Shown here piece after piece: positions 1 through 7,919 of a stretch of DNA of 14,179 nucleotides. Position numbers and translations under genes: made by a program. This stretch comes from Bifidobacteriaceae bacterium. GTDB lineage: Bacteria; Actinomycetota; Actinomycetes; Actinomycetales; Bifidobacteriaceae. The number at the start of each line of letters is the position of its first letter. Position 1 is the stretch's first letter. The notes beneath the pieces are model-generated. The model saw only the letters and a program-made list of their open reading frames with translations, did no database searches and had not been told where the DNA came from. The stretch lies in NCBI GenBank assembly GCA_031260825.1, contig JAISKS010000065.1, positions 1-14,179 of the forward strand, read 5' to 3'.

Positions 1-218
1 TATACAAATGATATATCACCTAATAATATAGTATCATTTTGTATATATTGCGGAATTATAGAACCATTTGGGGTGTTTATAGTGTTGACTATCGCATCAA
101 CCATTAATTTACTGCGCTCAATATGATAAATAGTATCATCGCTAAAAAGAGCGTATGTATTAGTAAAAAATCCATAAATATATGGTAATAACACTATAAA
201 TGGAACTACTTTTTTCAT
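1..218 (-). CDS. Partial polytopic membrane protein, paralogue of the next gene (N-terminal 72 codons only)
   Basis: This is the 5' part of a minus-strand gene that runs off the left edge. Translation from the ATG at 218-216 begins MKKVVPFIVLLPYIYGFF and continues into the same sequence as residues about 21-77 of the neighbouring membrane protein, with only about five substitutions. The first ~18 residues form a hydrophobic segment that differs clearly from the neighbour's. The ATG lies one base after the neighbour's TAA (222-220), and the purine stretch GGGAAA before it may serve as a weak ribosome binding site, so it is probably translated from the same mRNA by coupling. The visible part holds the DD-x-x-YHIERSK region shared by the pair. 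Function is unknown; it is inferred to be the same kind of membrane protein as its neighbour. The 3' end is not in the window, so it cannot be said whether the copy is intact. Confidence 0.8.
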   Translation of the reverse strand, partial: MKKVVPFIVLLPYIYGFFTNTYALFSDDTIYHIERSKLMVDAIVNTINTPNGSIIPQYIQNDTILLGDISFV

Positions 219-219
219 A

Positions 220-1911
220 TTATTTCCCATAATAAAATGTTATTATACCATCAAAATCAGCAGGTACGTCGAACCCAACTAATGAATTATCTGATGGATT
301 GATCTCTAAATCTTCCTTATGACCGTCAGAATACTCTAGAGTTCCGTGAAAATTAGGATAATAAAATAAGCCTATTTCGATTTTATTAGATAAAGATTCA
401 GTGTCTTTATAATCTATATGCCAAACATATCCTTTATCTTTTTGAAGCTCTAAATTATAGACTAGATCATTCTCGATTCGATTTTCTGACCAATATGCAT
501 AAAAATCTTTAAGACAATTTGAAAATTTATAATCTAAAATATCTTCATTTTCAGGCTCAAAACCGTTGATAAGAGAAAATAATACATAAATTCCATCCTT
601 ATGATCTTTACAAATATTCTTTGGTATTGAATCACCTTCGATATATATCCCAAGTTCGTAATCTGCTAAATACTCCATATTTTTGTTGTAAAAATCAGGA
701 TTAAGAGCCCAAATATAAATTGATGATACTGAAATGAAATCAACTATTAATAAAGTTGCCAAAGATTTTTTTATAGAAATATTCAAAAATCTAGATATTA
801 ATTTTGGAAAGAATCGTACCACTATAAGTGTAAACGAAAACGTACCAACTAACAAAAATCTACTAGGAAACTGTATAATACTGAAAATCGGCATTACTAT
901 ATTTGTAGTAAGTGTGGCTGATAAAACGGCAATAATAAATATTGCTTTCCATAGATTTATACTGTCAGTGTTATGGTTTTGTTCTTTATACAAAGTCGAT
1001 TCAAAAACCCTCCAAATTAAAATACTAACTAATATAACAAATATAACTGCAAGAATAGACGTATAAATGTTTTGCGTAGGTAAAATTATAATTGAATCAT
1101 TCGCATAAGCATTTTGTCCTTGTTTTTTTATATTTTGCTTATAAATAGGGTCGAAAATATTATAAAAATCAGTTTTGTACAGTTTATATAGTGGAATTAA
1201 GAAAAAGGATGTCATAAAAATGCTCATAATAAAAGAACAAATAATGTTTATCCAAGACGTAATATCGTATCTCATTATTATCAACAGAATAATTATAAAT
1301 AAAGGAATTATCATTGTTGAAATCGTATGAACCAGTATAATTCCGGATATGCATAATGATAATAATATTGAGTATTTATTAATTATTATTTTACCAGTTT
1401 TCTGGATTTTTAGTACATAATAAATTAGCAATGGCAATATCGACATAGCAACAACCTCATTATATGCTGAACGAACATATAAATCTATTAAATAATAAGG
1501 AGAACAAATATATAAAATAGCAGATATATATTGATAATCATTTTTTTGAAAAACAATACTTGAAAGTTTTTTCATTGAATAGTAAGCAAAAATTGTTACT
1601 AAAATCATTGTCAAATTAAAGGCTCTGCATACTCCTAAAAATGAGAATATAAATGTTATATAAGCAAGTAGAGGTGCCATATATACAAATGATATATCAC
1701 CTAATAATATAGTATCGTTTTGAATATATTGAGGAATTATAGAACCATTTGGGGTGTTTATGGTGTTTATTATCGTCTCAACCATTAATTTACTGCGCTC
1801 AATATGATAAATACCATCATCCCTAAAAAGAGCGTATGTATTAGTAAAAAAACTATATAAAAAAGGTATATTAATAATCGCAATTATCAAAATTGAAACT
1901 TTTTTATACAT
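220..1911 (-). CDS. Large polytopic membrane protein, resembling PTPS-related / GT-C-like membrane proteins
   Basis: The protein has 563 residues from the preferred ATG at 1911-1909. An in-frame ATG at 1926 would add five residues, but it directly abuts the -10 hexamer that sits six bases before 1911, and the paralogue also starts at the equivalent MKK, so 1911 is favoured. About eleven hydrophobic segments are visible: one at the N-terminus, a dense set up to about residue 245, and more to about residue 405. A soluble tail of about 155 residues follows. After the first segment comes a DDGIYHIERSK motif and later SPYYLIDLYVRSAYNE. Both resemble the bacterial membrane family annotated as 6-pyruvoyl-tetrahydropterin synthase-related, whose fold recalls GT-C sugar transferases. 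That assignment is from memory of the family pattern. A role in cell-surface glycan or glycolipid assembly is inference. The gene looks very AT-rich and Ile-rich beside its neighbours. Confidence 0.75.
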   Translation of the reverse strand: MYKKVSILIIAIINIPFLYSFFTNTYALFRDDGIYHIERSKLMVETIINTINTPNGSIIPQYIQNDTILLGDISFVYMAPLLAYITFIFSFLGVCRAFNLTMILVTIFAYYSMKKLSSIVFQKNDYQYISAILYICSPYYLIDLYVRSAYNEVVAMSILPLLIYYVLKIQKTGKIIINKYSILLSLCISGIILVHTISTMIIPLFIIILLIIMRYDITSWINIICSFIMSIFMTSFFLIPLYKLYKTDFYNIFDPIYKQNIKKQGQNAYANDSIIILPTQNIYTSILAVIFVILVSILIWRVFESTLYKEQNHNTDSINLWKAIFIIAVLSATLTTNIVMPIFSIIQFPSRFLLVGTFSFTLIVVRFFPKLISRFLNISIKKSLATLLIVDFISVSSIYIWALNPDFYNKNMEYLADYELGIYIEGDSIPKNICKDHKDGIYVLFSLINGFEPENEDILDYKFSNCLKDFYAYWSENRIENDLVYNLELQKDKGYVWHIDYKDTESLSNKIEIGLFYYPNFHGTLEYSDGHKEDLEINPSDNSLVGFDVPADFDGIITFYYGK

Positions 1912-1917
1912 TATAAT

Positions 1918-1923
1918 ATTATA
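1918..1923 (-). promoter_or_regulatory. -10 element of leaderless promoter for the membrane protein genes
   Basis: The minus strand reads TG-TATAAT-ATTATA-ATG. The consensus -10 TATAAT occupies 1923-1918, and six bases separate it from the ATG at 1911. Transcription should start at or next to the A of the start codon. There is no Shine-Dalgarno sequence. The -35 position falls on the -10 of the divergent gene. Confidence 0.6.
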
Positions 1924-1941
1924 CATAATTATATGATTATG

Positions 1942-1950
1942 TGGTAAAAT
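1942..1950 (+). promoter_or_regulatory. Extended -10 leaderless promoter for the activase-xseA-xseB operon
   Basis: The sequence TGG-TAAAAT is an extended -10 (TG at 1942-1943, hexamer 1945-1950) followed by exactly six bases and the ATG at 1957. No ribosome binding site fits between promoter and ATG, so the mRNA is predicted to begin with the start codon. No good -35 is visible; the expected position (about 1922-1927) overlaps the opposite promoter. Confidence 0.6.
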
Positions 1951-1956
1951 ATATTT

Positions 1957-4900
1957 ATGCTAAATTTAGGGATTGATGTAGGATCAACTACAATAAAAAC
2001 TGCTCTTATCGATGATAATTATAATATTTTATATTCATCGTATGATCGCCATAACTCAGATATTTCTGCTGCTTTAGTAAAATCACTTAGGGGTGTAAAT
2101 GAATTTTTACATGCAGTACCTTCTGTATCTCACCAAATTGCTGATTTTGTTAATGATTTACAAAAAGCTAAAAATCCTGCTGATTTTATAAAATCACGTA
2201 TGCAACCAAATCAGGCTCCTCATCGCCTGAAGATTTCTATTACAGGAAGTGCAGGTGTTGGCGTTGCTACTAGGACACAAATTTCTTTTGTGCAAGAGGT
2301 TGTTGCCCAGACAAAAGCTGTTCAAAAATTCTATCCTGATACTGATGTGATTATAGAACTTGGTGGCGAAGATGCCAAAATCACTTATGTAAAACCATCT
2401 CCAGAACAACGTATGAATGGTACTTGCGCAGGTGGTACAGGTGCTTTTATCGATCAAATGTCGACACTTCTTAAAACTGATCCAACTGGATTAAATGAGC
2501 TGTCAAAGGGGTTCAAACAGATTTATCCTATCGCAAGTCGATGCGGAGTTTTTGCAAAAACTGACCTTCAGCCGCTTATTAATGATGGCGTAGCTCCAGA
2601 AGATTTGGCTGCTTCAATTTTTACAGCAGTTGCATCTCAGACTATTTCTGGACTTGCAAATGGACGCCCCATTAAAGGTAATGTACTGTTTTTAGGCGGT
2701 CCTTTATATTTTATGGATGGGCTTAGAGATGCCTTTAAAAGGGCACTTGATACGCAAGTAGATAGTTGGGTTTTGCCTGATAACGGTCAAATTTTTGTAG
2801 CATTTGGCACAGCCTTTTATGCTCAAACAACAGACCTTGTTTTTGATTTAGATACAGTAATTAATCAAATCGAGACCTCTTCATCTGATAGTAATGAATT
2901 TAATTCTATGCCAGCGCTTTTCAAAAATACTGCTGAATATGATGAATTTCTAAATCTTCATAATGAGCATAATGTTAAAATAATTGAAAATGGTTTAAAA
3001 CTTGCAAAAGGCCCATTATATCTGGGCATTGATGCTGGTTCTACTACTATAAAAGCTACTGTAATTAATGATAAAAAAGAAATTTTATATAGCTACTATT
3101 CATCAAATGACGCTGATCCAATCGGTAAATCTAAATTTATATTAGACGACATTTATTCCAATCTTAAAGGCAATAGTGATGCTTATTTCGCCAGTGCTTG
3201 TTCTACAGGATATGGTGAGGGGCTTATAAAGACTGCGCTAAATCTAGATTATGGAGTTGTCGAAACCGTAGCTCATTATACTTCTGCAAATTATTTAAAT
3301 CCAGGCGTTACATCAATTATTGATATCGGCGGTCAAGATATGAAATATATTTCGATTGTAAATGGCGTAATTGATTCTATCGCTGTAAATGAGGCATGTA
3401 GTTCAGGATGTGGATCATTTCTTTCAACTTTTGCAACTGCAGCAAACTATGAAATCGCTGATTTCGCAAAACTTGCAACAACTGCTAAAAAACCATCTGA
3501 CCTTGGTTCAAGATGTACAGTATTTATGAATTCATCAGTAAAACAGGCACAAAAAGAGGGTGCTGAGGTTGCTGATATCGCAGCGGGGCTTTCATATTCT
3601 GTCATTAGAAATGCACTTTATAAAGTTATCAAACTTCATTCACCAGAGCAATTAGGTGAAAAAGTTGTTGTTCAAGGTGGTACATTTTTGAACGACGCAG
3701 TTCTTAGAGCATTTGAATTATTAACAGGTCGCACTGCGGTTCGCCCGAATATTTCTGGGCTAATGGGGGCTTATGGAGCAGCACTTTATGCGCAAGAAAA
3801 ATCACTAGAAAATTCACCAGAAAATCCACGAGAAAATTCGCAACAAGTTTCCTCTAGTATTGTACCACCTGAAAACCTTCAAGATATTTCTTTTACAACT
3901 GAATCGAAAAACTGTGGATTATGTCAAAATAATTGTAAACTCTCTCTTACAAATTTTGCAAATGGAGATGTCTTTATATCAGGAAATCGCTGTGAAAGAG
4001 GAGGAAATCCTGATATTCCAGAATCAGTACTTCCTAATTTGTATAAATTTAAATATGATTTAGTATTTAATAGAAAACGCATTTCAAAACAAGAGGCAAC
4101 TAGGGGTAAAATCGGCATTCCTAGAGTTCTTAATATGTTTGAAAATTATCCATTTTGGCATGCGCTATTATCTAATCTTGGCTATCAAGTGGTACTTTCA
4201 GCTCCGTCTTCTCATAAACTTTTTGAATCTGGAATGGCAACAATTGCTTCAGAAAATATTTGCTATCCTGCAAAACTTGCGCATGGTCATATTCAAAATT
4301 TGCTAGATAAAGGCGTAACGAAGATTTTTTATCCTTGTGTATCATTTGAAGAAAAATATTTTACAGATGCGGATAATAATTATAATTGTCCAGTTGTAGC
4401 GCATTATCCAAATGTTATTCGCGCAAATATCGAAGCATTTCGTAATGGCTATGAAGGCAATGATATAGATTTCTTGATGCCATATATAAATCTTGATGAA
4501 AAAGAATTTTTAATTGGAAGAATTCAAGAAATTTTTGATGTTACAAAATCTGAGGCAACAGCTGCCGTTCATGCTGCAACAGCTGAGGATAAAGCTTTCA
4601 AAGATGCAGTGAAATCCGAGGGAGAACGCGCGCTAAAATATATGAATGATAATAATGTGAAAGGCGTTGTATTAGCTGGTCGTCCTTATCATATTGATCC
4701 AGAGATAAATCACGGAATTCCTGAGACAATTAATGCGCTTGGAGTCGCTGTACTCACCGAAGATTCTGTATCACATCTTGTACCACTTAAAACTAAGGAA
4801 GAGCGAAATACTCGCGTGATGAATCAATGGAGTTATCATTCTCGTTTGTATAAAGCAGCGGAATTTGTTGCTGTGAATTCGAATATTAATCTGGTACAAT

Positions 4901-6375
4901 TAAACTCGTTTGGGTGCGGTCTAGATGCCGTAACAACTGATCAAGTTGCAGAGATTCTCGCTGCTGATGCTGATGTGTATACAATGATTAAGATTGACGA
5001 AGTGTCAAATCTTGGTGCCGCGAAAATTCGTTTAAGATCTCTTCAGGCTAGTATTGAAAAGAGAGAACCTATCCAAATAGATAATAATACAGATTCTGTA
5101 GCATCATCTTATAAAGAAACTCATAATGAATTCACAAAAGAAAAAGCATCAAACGGTACGCTTTTGCTCCCTCAAATGGCGCCTATTCACTTTAATTTGC
5201 TTGAGGCACTTTTCCAGTCATTTGGATATAACGCTGTTCTTCTAAAAAAAGCTTCGAAAGATGATATTGAAGTCGGATTAAAATACACTAATAATGATTC
5301 TTGTTTTCCTGCGATTTTAGTATGCGGACAGCTCATCAACGCGTTTGTATCAGGGAAATATGACCCTGAAACTTCGTCTGTATTTATTACTCAAACTGGC
5401 GGAATGTGTCGAGCTACGAATTATCTAAGTTTAATTCGAAAAGGTCTTGTCGACGCAGGTTATCCGCAAGTTCCTGTGCTTCCGCTTAGTGTTCAAGGTT
5501 TTGAAAAACATGAAGGACTTAAGCTGCCTGCCAAAACATTAAAACTTGCTGTGCAAGCGTTCGTGCTTGGCGATCTTCTGTCTATGTTACTGCTTCGAAC
5601 ACGTCCGTATGAGAAAATTATAGGTGATGCAAATCGCGAATATAATAAATGGGATGGAATTGTAAAAGAGTTCCTTTCTCGCGATGGATATGGCGGTACA
5701 CTTTCGTATAAACAACTTATTCATGATCTTGTTGATAGTTTTGATCAGATTCCACTTAAGGATATTCCTCGAAAAGCCCGAGTCGGAATTGTTGGTGAAA
5801 TCTTAGTAAAATACTCACCAGATGCGAATAATGATTTAATTGGTGCAATTGAAAATGAAGGCTTAGAAGCAGTATTACCTGGGATTTTTGACTTTTTCTT
5901 ATTCTTTTTATCAAACTCAGAATTTAATAATAAAAATCTTGCGCATGGTAGTAAAAAGTGGAAAATGGACTTAGTCAGAACTTATATGATGAGCTATCAA
6001 AAGCCAATTATCGCAGAAATTGAGAAAAATTATTCGCATAAATTTGAACCTCCTACAAATATATTAGAGCTTCGAGATAAAGCATCAGAAGTTATTTCTC
6101 TAGGTGTTCAATCAGGAGAAGGTTGGCTATTAACAGCAGAAATAATTGAACTTATTGAATCTGGTACACCTAATGTCGTTTGCGCACAGCCTTTTGCATG
6201 CCTTCCAAATCATATTGTAGGAAAGGGAGTTTTCGGCGAAATTCGCAGACAATATCCTCAGGCTAATTTAATTTCAATCGATTATGATCCTGGAGCATCC
6301 GAAGTTAATCAGATAAATAGGCTCAAACTGCTAATTAGTACAGCTTTGGAAAATCTAGAAAAATCTAATAATTAA
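1957..6375 (+). CDS. Giant 2-hydroxyacyl-CoA dehydratase activase-type ATPase / dehydratase-like Fe-S protein (BadF/BadG/HgdC family)
   Basis: The protein has 1472 residues. Two BadF/BadG/HgdC-type ATPase domains stand in tandem: domain 1 starts with GIDVGSTT (residues 5-12), domain 2 with GIDAGSTT (from about 357). In HgdC, two cysteines per subunit hold a [4Fe-4S] cluster shared by the dimer. Both are kept in each copy here: C157 (NGTCAGGTG) and C196 (SRCGVFA), then C481 (EACSSGCG) and C520 (SRCTVF). A linker rich in Glu, Asn and Ser follows, then a C-x2-C-x3-C cluster (C653, C656, C660) with C679. The second half resembles the dehydratase-like families that accompany these activases, with conserved cysteines such as C769, C794, C987, C1116, C1151, C1409 and C1415. 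ATP-driven low-potential electron transfer within one chain is inferred. The substrate is unknown. The gene leads the xseA-xseB operon and has a predicted leaderless start. Confidence 0.88.
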   Translation: MLNLGIDVGSTTIKTALIDDNYNILYSSYDRHNSDISAALVKSLRGVNEFLHAVPSVSHQIADFVNDLQKAKNPADFIKSRMQPNQAPHRLKISITGSAGVGVATRTQISFVQEVVAQTKAVQKFYPDTDVIIELGGEDAKITYVKPSPEQRMNGTCAGGTGAFIDQMSTLLKTDPTGLNELSKGFKQIYPIASRCGVFAKTDLQPLINDGVAPEDLAASIFTAVASQTISGLANGRPIKGNVLFLGGPLYFMDGLRDAFKRALDTQVDSWVLPDNGQIFVAFGTAFYAQTTDLVFDLDTVINQIETSSSDSNEFNSMPALFKNTAEYDEFLNLHNEHNVKIIENGLKLAKGPLYLGIDAGSTTIKATVINDKKEILYSYYSSNDADPIGKSKFILDDIYSNLKGNSDAYFASACSTGYGEGLIKTALNLDYGVVETVAHYTSANYLNPGVTSIIDIGGQDMKYISIVNGVIDSIAVNEACSSGCGSFLSTFATAANYEIADFAKLATTAKKPSDLGSRCTVFMNSSVKQAQKEGAEVADIAAGLSYSVIRNALYKVIKLHSPEQLGEKVVVQGGTFLNDAVLRAFELLTGRTAVRPNISGLMGAYGAALYAQEKSLENSPENPRENSQQVSSSIVPPENLQDISFTTESKNCGLCQNNCKLSLTNFANGDVFISGNRCERGGNPDIPESVLPNLYKFKYDLVFNRKRISKQEATRGKIGIPRVLNMFENYPFWHALLSNLGYQVVLSAPSSHKLFESGMATIASENICYPAKLAHGHIQNLLDKGVTKIFYPCVSFEEKYFTDADNNYNCPVVAHYPNVIRANIEAFRNGYEGNDIDFLMPYINLDEKEFLIGRIQEIFDVTKSEATAAVHAATAEDKAFKDAVKSEGERALKYMNDNNVKGVVLAGRPYHIDPEINHGIPETINALGVAVLTEDSVSHLVPLKTKEERNTRVMNQWSYHSRLYKAAEFVAVNSNINLVQLNSFGCGLDAVTTDQVAEILAADADVYTMIKIDEVSNLGAAKIRLRSLQASIEKREPIQIDNNTDSVASSYKETHNEFTKEKASNGTLLLPQMAPIHFNLLEALFQSFGYNAVLLKKASKDDIEVGLKYTNNDSCFPAILVCGQLINAFVSGKYDPETSSVFITQTGGMCRATNYLSLIRKGLVDAGYPQVPVLPLSVQGFEKHEGLKLPAKTLKLAVQAFVLGDLLSMLLLRTRPYEKIIGDANREYNKWDGIVKEFLSRDGYGGTLSYKQLIHDLVDSFDQIPLKDIPRKARVGIVGEILVKYSPDANNDLIGAIENEGLEAVLPGIFDFFLFFLSNSEFNNKNLAHGSKKWKMDLVRTYMMSYQKPIIAEIEKNYSHKFEPPTNILELRDKASEVISLGVQSGEGWLLTAEIIELIESGTPNVVCAQPFACLPNHIVGKGVFGEIRRQYPQANLISIDYDPGASEVNQINRLKLLISTALENLEKSNN
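3805..3840 (+). repeat. Three 12-bp tandem repeats in the activase linker
   Basis: Three consecutive 12-base units (CTAGAAAATTCA, CCAGAAAATCCA, CGAGAAAATTCG) encode a run of (L/P/R)-E-N-(S/P) repeats between the second ATPase domain and the cysteine cluster. The repeat stays in frame and looks like local slippage expanding a flexible interdomain linker. Confidence 0.75.
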
Positions 6376-6378
6376 TTT

Positions 6379-7674
6379 ATGAACGATCAAAATAATCCAA
6401 TAGGTTCAAAAGATAATCCATATACTGTTACATCCTACAATGCTAATTTAAAGAGTTATATTCAGAAACTCAATCCTTGTTTTATTACAGGAGAAATTAT
6501 AAAAAAATCTAATTATGGCAATTCTTCATATGTTACAATTAAGGATTTAACTGATGATTCGATAATGGAATGCAGCACTTTTCAATCTGGTACCAGTTTG
6601 AAAATTAAAGAAATGAGCGAGGGTGCTGAAATAGTGATGTATTCCAAACCTGATTTCTGGAATAAAAAAGGCAAACTTACAATGAGTATTCTAGATATTG
6701 AAGAAGTTGGGGCTGCAAATTTCTTAAAAGATATAGAACTTTTAAAAAAGAAACTTGCTGCTGAAGGAATTTTTGACAGTGATCATAAGCTACCACTACC
6801 CGCTTTTCCGAGTAAAATAGGACTAATTTGCGGTAAAAATGCTAAAGCTAAAGATGATGTGATTGAAAACGTAATGCGTCAATGGCCTTTTGTCGAGTTT
6901 GAGATTAAGGAAGTTAGCGTGGGTAATTCTCCTAATACCCCTAGAGAAGTTATAAGCGCGCTTAATGAATTTGAAAGCGCTGCTCAAAAGCCTGATATTG
7001 TAATTATTACTCGCGGAGGAGGGGCGCTTGAAGAAGTTGTTTTTCCATTTAGTAATGAAGAATTAGTGAGATTTGTATATGCATATTCTATTCCTACTAT
7101 TGGTGCAATTGGTCACGAAACAGATTGTCCGCTTCTAGATTTTGTTGTTGATTATCGCGCTTCAACGCCGACAGATGCTGCGAAAACTGCTGTACCATCT
7201 GCAAAAAATGAAAGCGAAATTATATCTCAATTATTATCTAGTTTGCAGATTAATTTGCAAAATAAGATTGATTCTGAGTCGCATAAAATCAATCGATATA
7301 CTCAATCTACTGTGCTAAAAAATATTACAGATATATTCACGCCGCATCTTTTATTAATTAAATCTAATCGCGATAAAATCGCAAGTATTATAAATTATAA
7401 GCTACAAAATGAATCCGTTATATCAAAGAAATTATCTGAAAAAATAGAAACAGTAATGAATTATAAATTACAAACTGCAACTGCCGAAACTAGAAAATTT
7501 TCAGAAAAACTAGAGATTCTAAATCCAAATAATACGCTTGACAGAGGATACTCACTGACTTATATAAATGGTAAATTAATAAAATCAGTTCAATCTGTAA
7601 AAACGGGCGATGACCTATTAGTCAACCTAAAAGATGGTCAAATACAATCAACTATAACAAAAATAAATAATTAA
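6379..7674 (+). CDS. xseA: Exodeoxyribonuclease VII large subunit
   Basis: This is the catalytic subunit of exonuclease VII, which with several XseB copies degrades single-stranded DNA in the cytoplasm. At 431 residues it is close to the usual length. Residues about 12-110 form the N-terminal OB-fold for DNA binding. The nuclease domain follows, with GLICGKNAKAKDDVIENV (an actinobacterial-looking variant of the usual segment), ITRGGGALEE, AIGHETDCPLLD and RASTPTDAAK. The C-terminal LDRGYSLTY motif is present. Between them lies a coiled-coil stalk with a 22-residue repeat beginning NYKLQ, which probably packs with XseB. The ATG is three bases after the activase stop (TAATTTATG), with no Shine-Dalgarno sequence, so initiation probably depends on ribosomes terminating upstream. 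xseB follows nine bases later. Confidence 0.95.
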   Translation: MNDQNNPIGSKDNPYTVTSYNANLKSYIQKLNPCFITGEIIKKSNYGNSSYVTIKDLTDDSIMECSTFQSGTSLKIKEMSEGAEIVMYSKPDFWNKKGKLTMSILDIEEVGAANFLKDIELLKKKLAAEGIFDSDHKLPLPAFPSKIGLICGKNAKAKDDVIENVMRQWPFVEFEIKEVSVGNSPNTPREVISALNEFESAAQKPDIVIITRGGGALEEVVFPFSNEELVRFVYAYSIPTIGAIGHETDCPLLDFVVDYRASTPTDAAKTAVPSAKNESEIISQLLSSLQINLQNKIDSESHKINRYTQSTVLKNITDIFTPHLLLIKSNRDKIASIINYKLQNESVISKKLSEKIETVMNYKLQTATAETRKFSEKLEILNPNNTLDRGYSLTYINGKLIKSVQSVKTGDDLLVNLKDGQIQSTITKINN

Positions 7675-7680
7675 GGAAAG
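7673..7680 (+). promoter_or_regulatory. Ribosome binding site of xseB overlapping the xseA stop
   Basis: AAGGAAAG begins inside the xseA TAA stop and lies three bases before the xseB ATG at 7684. This fits translational coupling of the two subunits. Confidence 0.6.
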
Positions 7681-7683
7681 AAA

Positions 7684-7887
7684 ATGACAGATAATAAAAC
7701 AATAGAATTACCAAAAGATTTAACTTACGAAGTTGCTCGCGAGAAATTAATTGAAATAGTGACAACGCTTGAATCTACTGAAACTGAATTAGAAAAATCA
7801 CTTGACTTATATAAACAAGGTAAAGCTTATGCGGATTTTTGTGAAAAATTCCTTGAGTCAGCCAAAGAAATAATTGAAAGTAAGTAG
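7684..7887 (+). CDS. xseB: Exodeoxyribonuclease VII small subunit
   Basis: The 67-residue acidic helical protein contains LTYEVAREKLIEIVTTLESTETELEKSLDLYKQG, the typical XseB pattern (split here by family signature: YE-x-A-x2-KL-x2-I-V-x2-LE, then L-E-x-SL-x-LY-x-x-G). XseB subunits pack as helical hairpins on the XseA stalk and are needed for exonuclease VII activity. The length fits the family, with a short tail after the second helix. It sits nine bases after xseA and has its own ribosome binding site, as expected for a subunit made in excess. Its stop codon lies in the loop region of a perfect inverted repeat that precedes lgt. Confidence 0.93.
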   Translation: MTDNKTIELPKDLTYEVAREKLIEIVTTLESTETELEKSLDLYKQGKAYADFCEKFLESAKEIIESK

Positions 7888-7897
7888 AAACTTACTT
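7878..7897. repeat. Perfect 8-bp inverted repeat at the xseB end / upstream of lgt promoter
   Basis: AAGTAAGT (7878-7885) and ACTTACTT (7890-7897) are exact reverse complements separated by AGAA. The xseB TAG stop (7885-7887) lies at the top of the hairpin. The arms are AT-rich and no T run follows, so it is a poor intrinsic terminator. It spans the -35 position of the lgt promoter, so an operator role is possible. Confidence 0.6.
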
Positions 7898-7905
7898 AAA
7901 AATAG

Positions 7906-7913
7906 TGTAAAAT
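7906..7913 (+). promoter_or_regulatory. Leaderless promoter of lgt (TG-TAAAAT)
   Basis: The -10 hexamer TAAAAT (7908-7913) is preceded by TG and followed by the six bases TATATA and then the lgt ATG at 7920. There is no Shine-Dalgarno sequence. The arrangement is the same as in front of the activase, membrane protein and tsaB genes. Confidence 0.6.
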
Positions 7914-7919
7914 TATATA

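Noticed and set aside
734..1066. 110-codon plus-strand reading frame
   Set aside because: It is antisense to the membrane protein gene and its composition reflects that gene; no start signal.
1..1926. Transposon or insertion sequence causing the repeated block
   Set aside because: The repeated DNA is coding sequence of two paralogues; no terminal inverted repeats, target duplication or transposase are visible.
2194..4118. Small reading frames inside the activase gene on both strands
   Set aside because: All lie inside a clearly conserved coding sequence and lack start signals.
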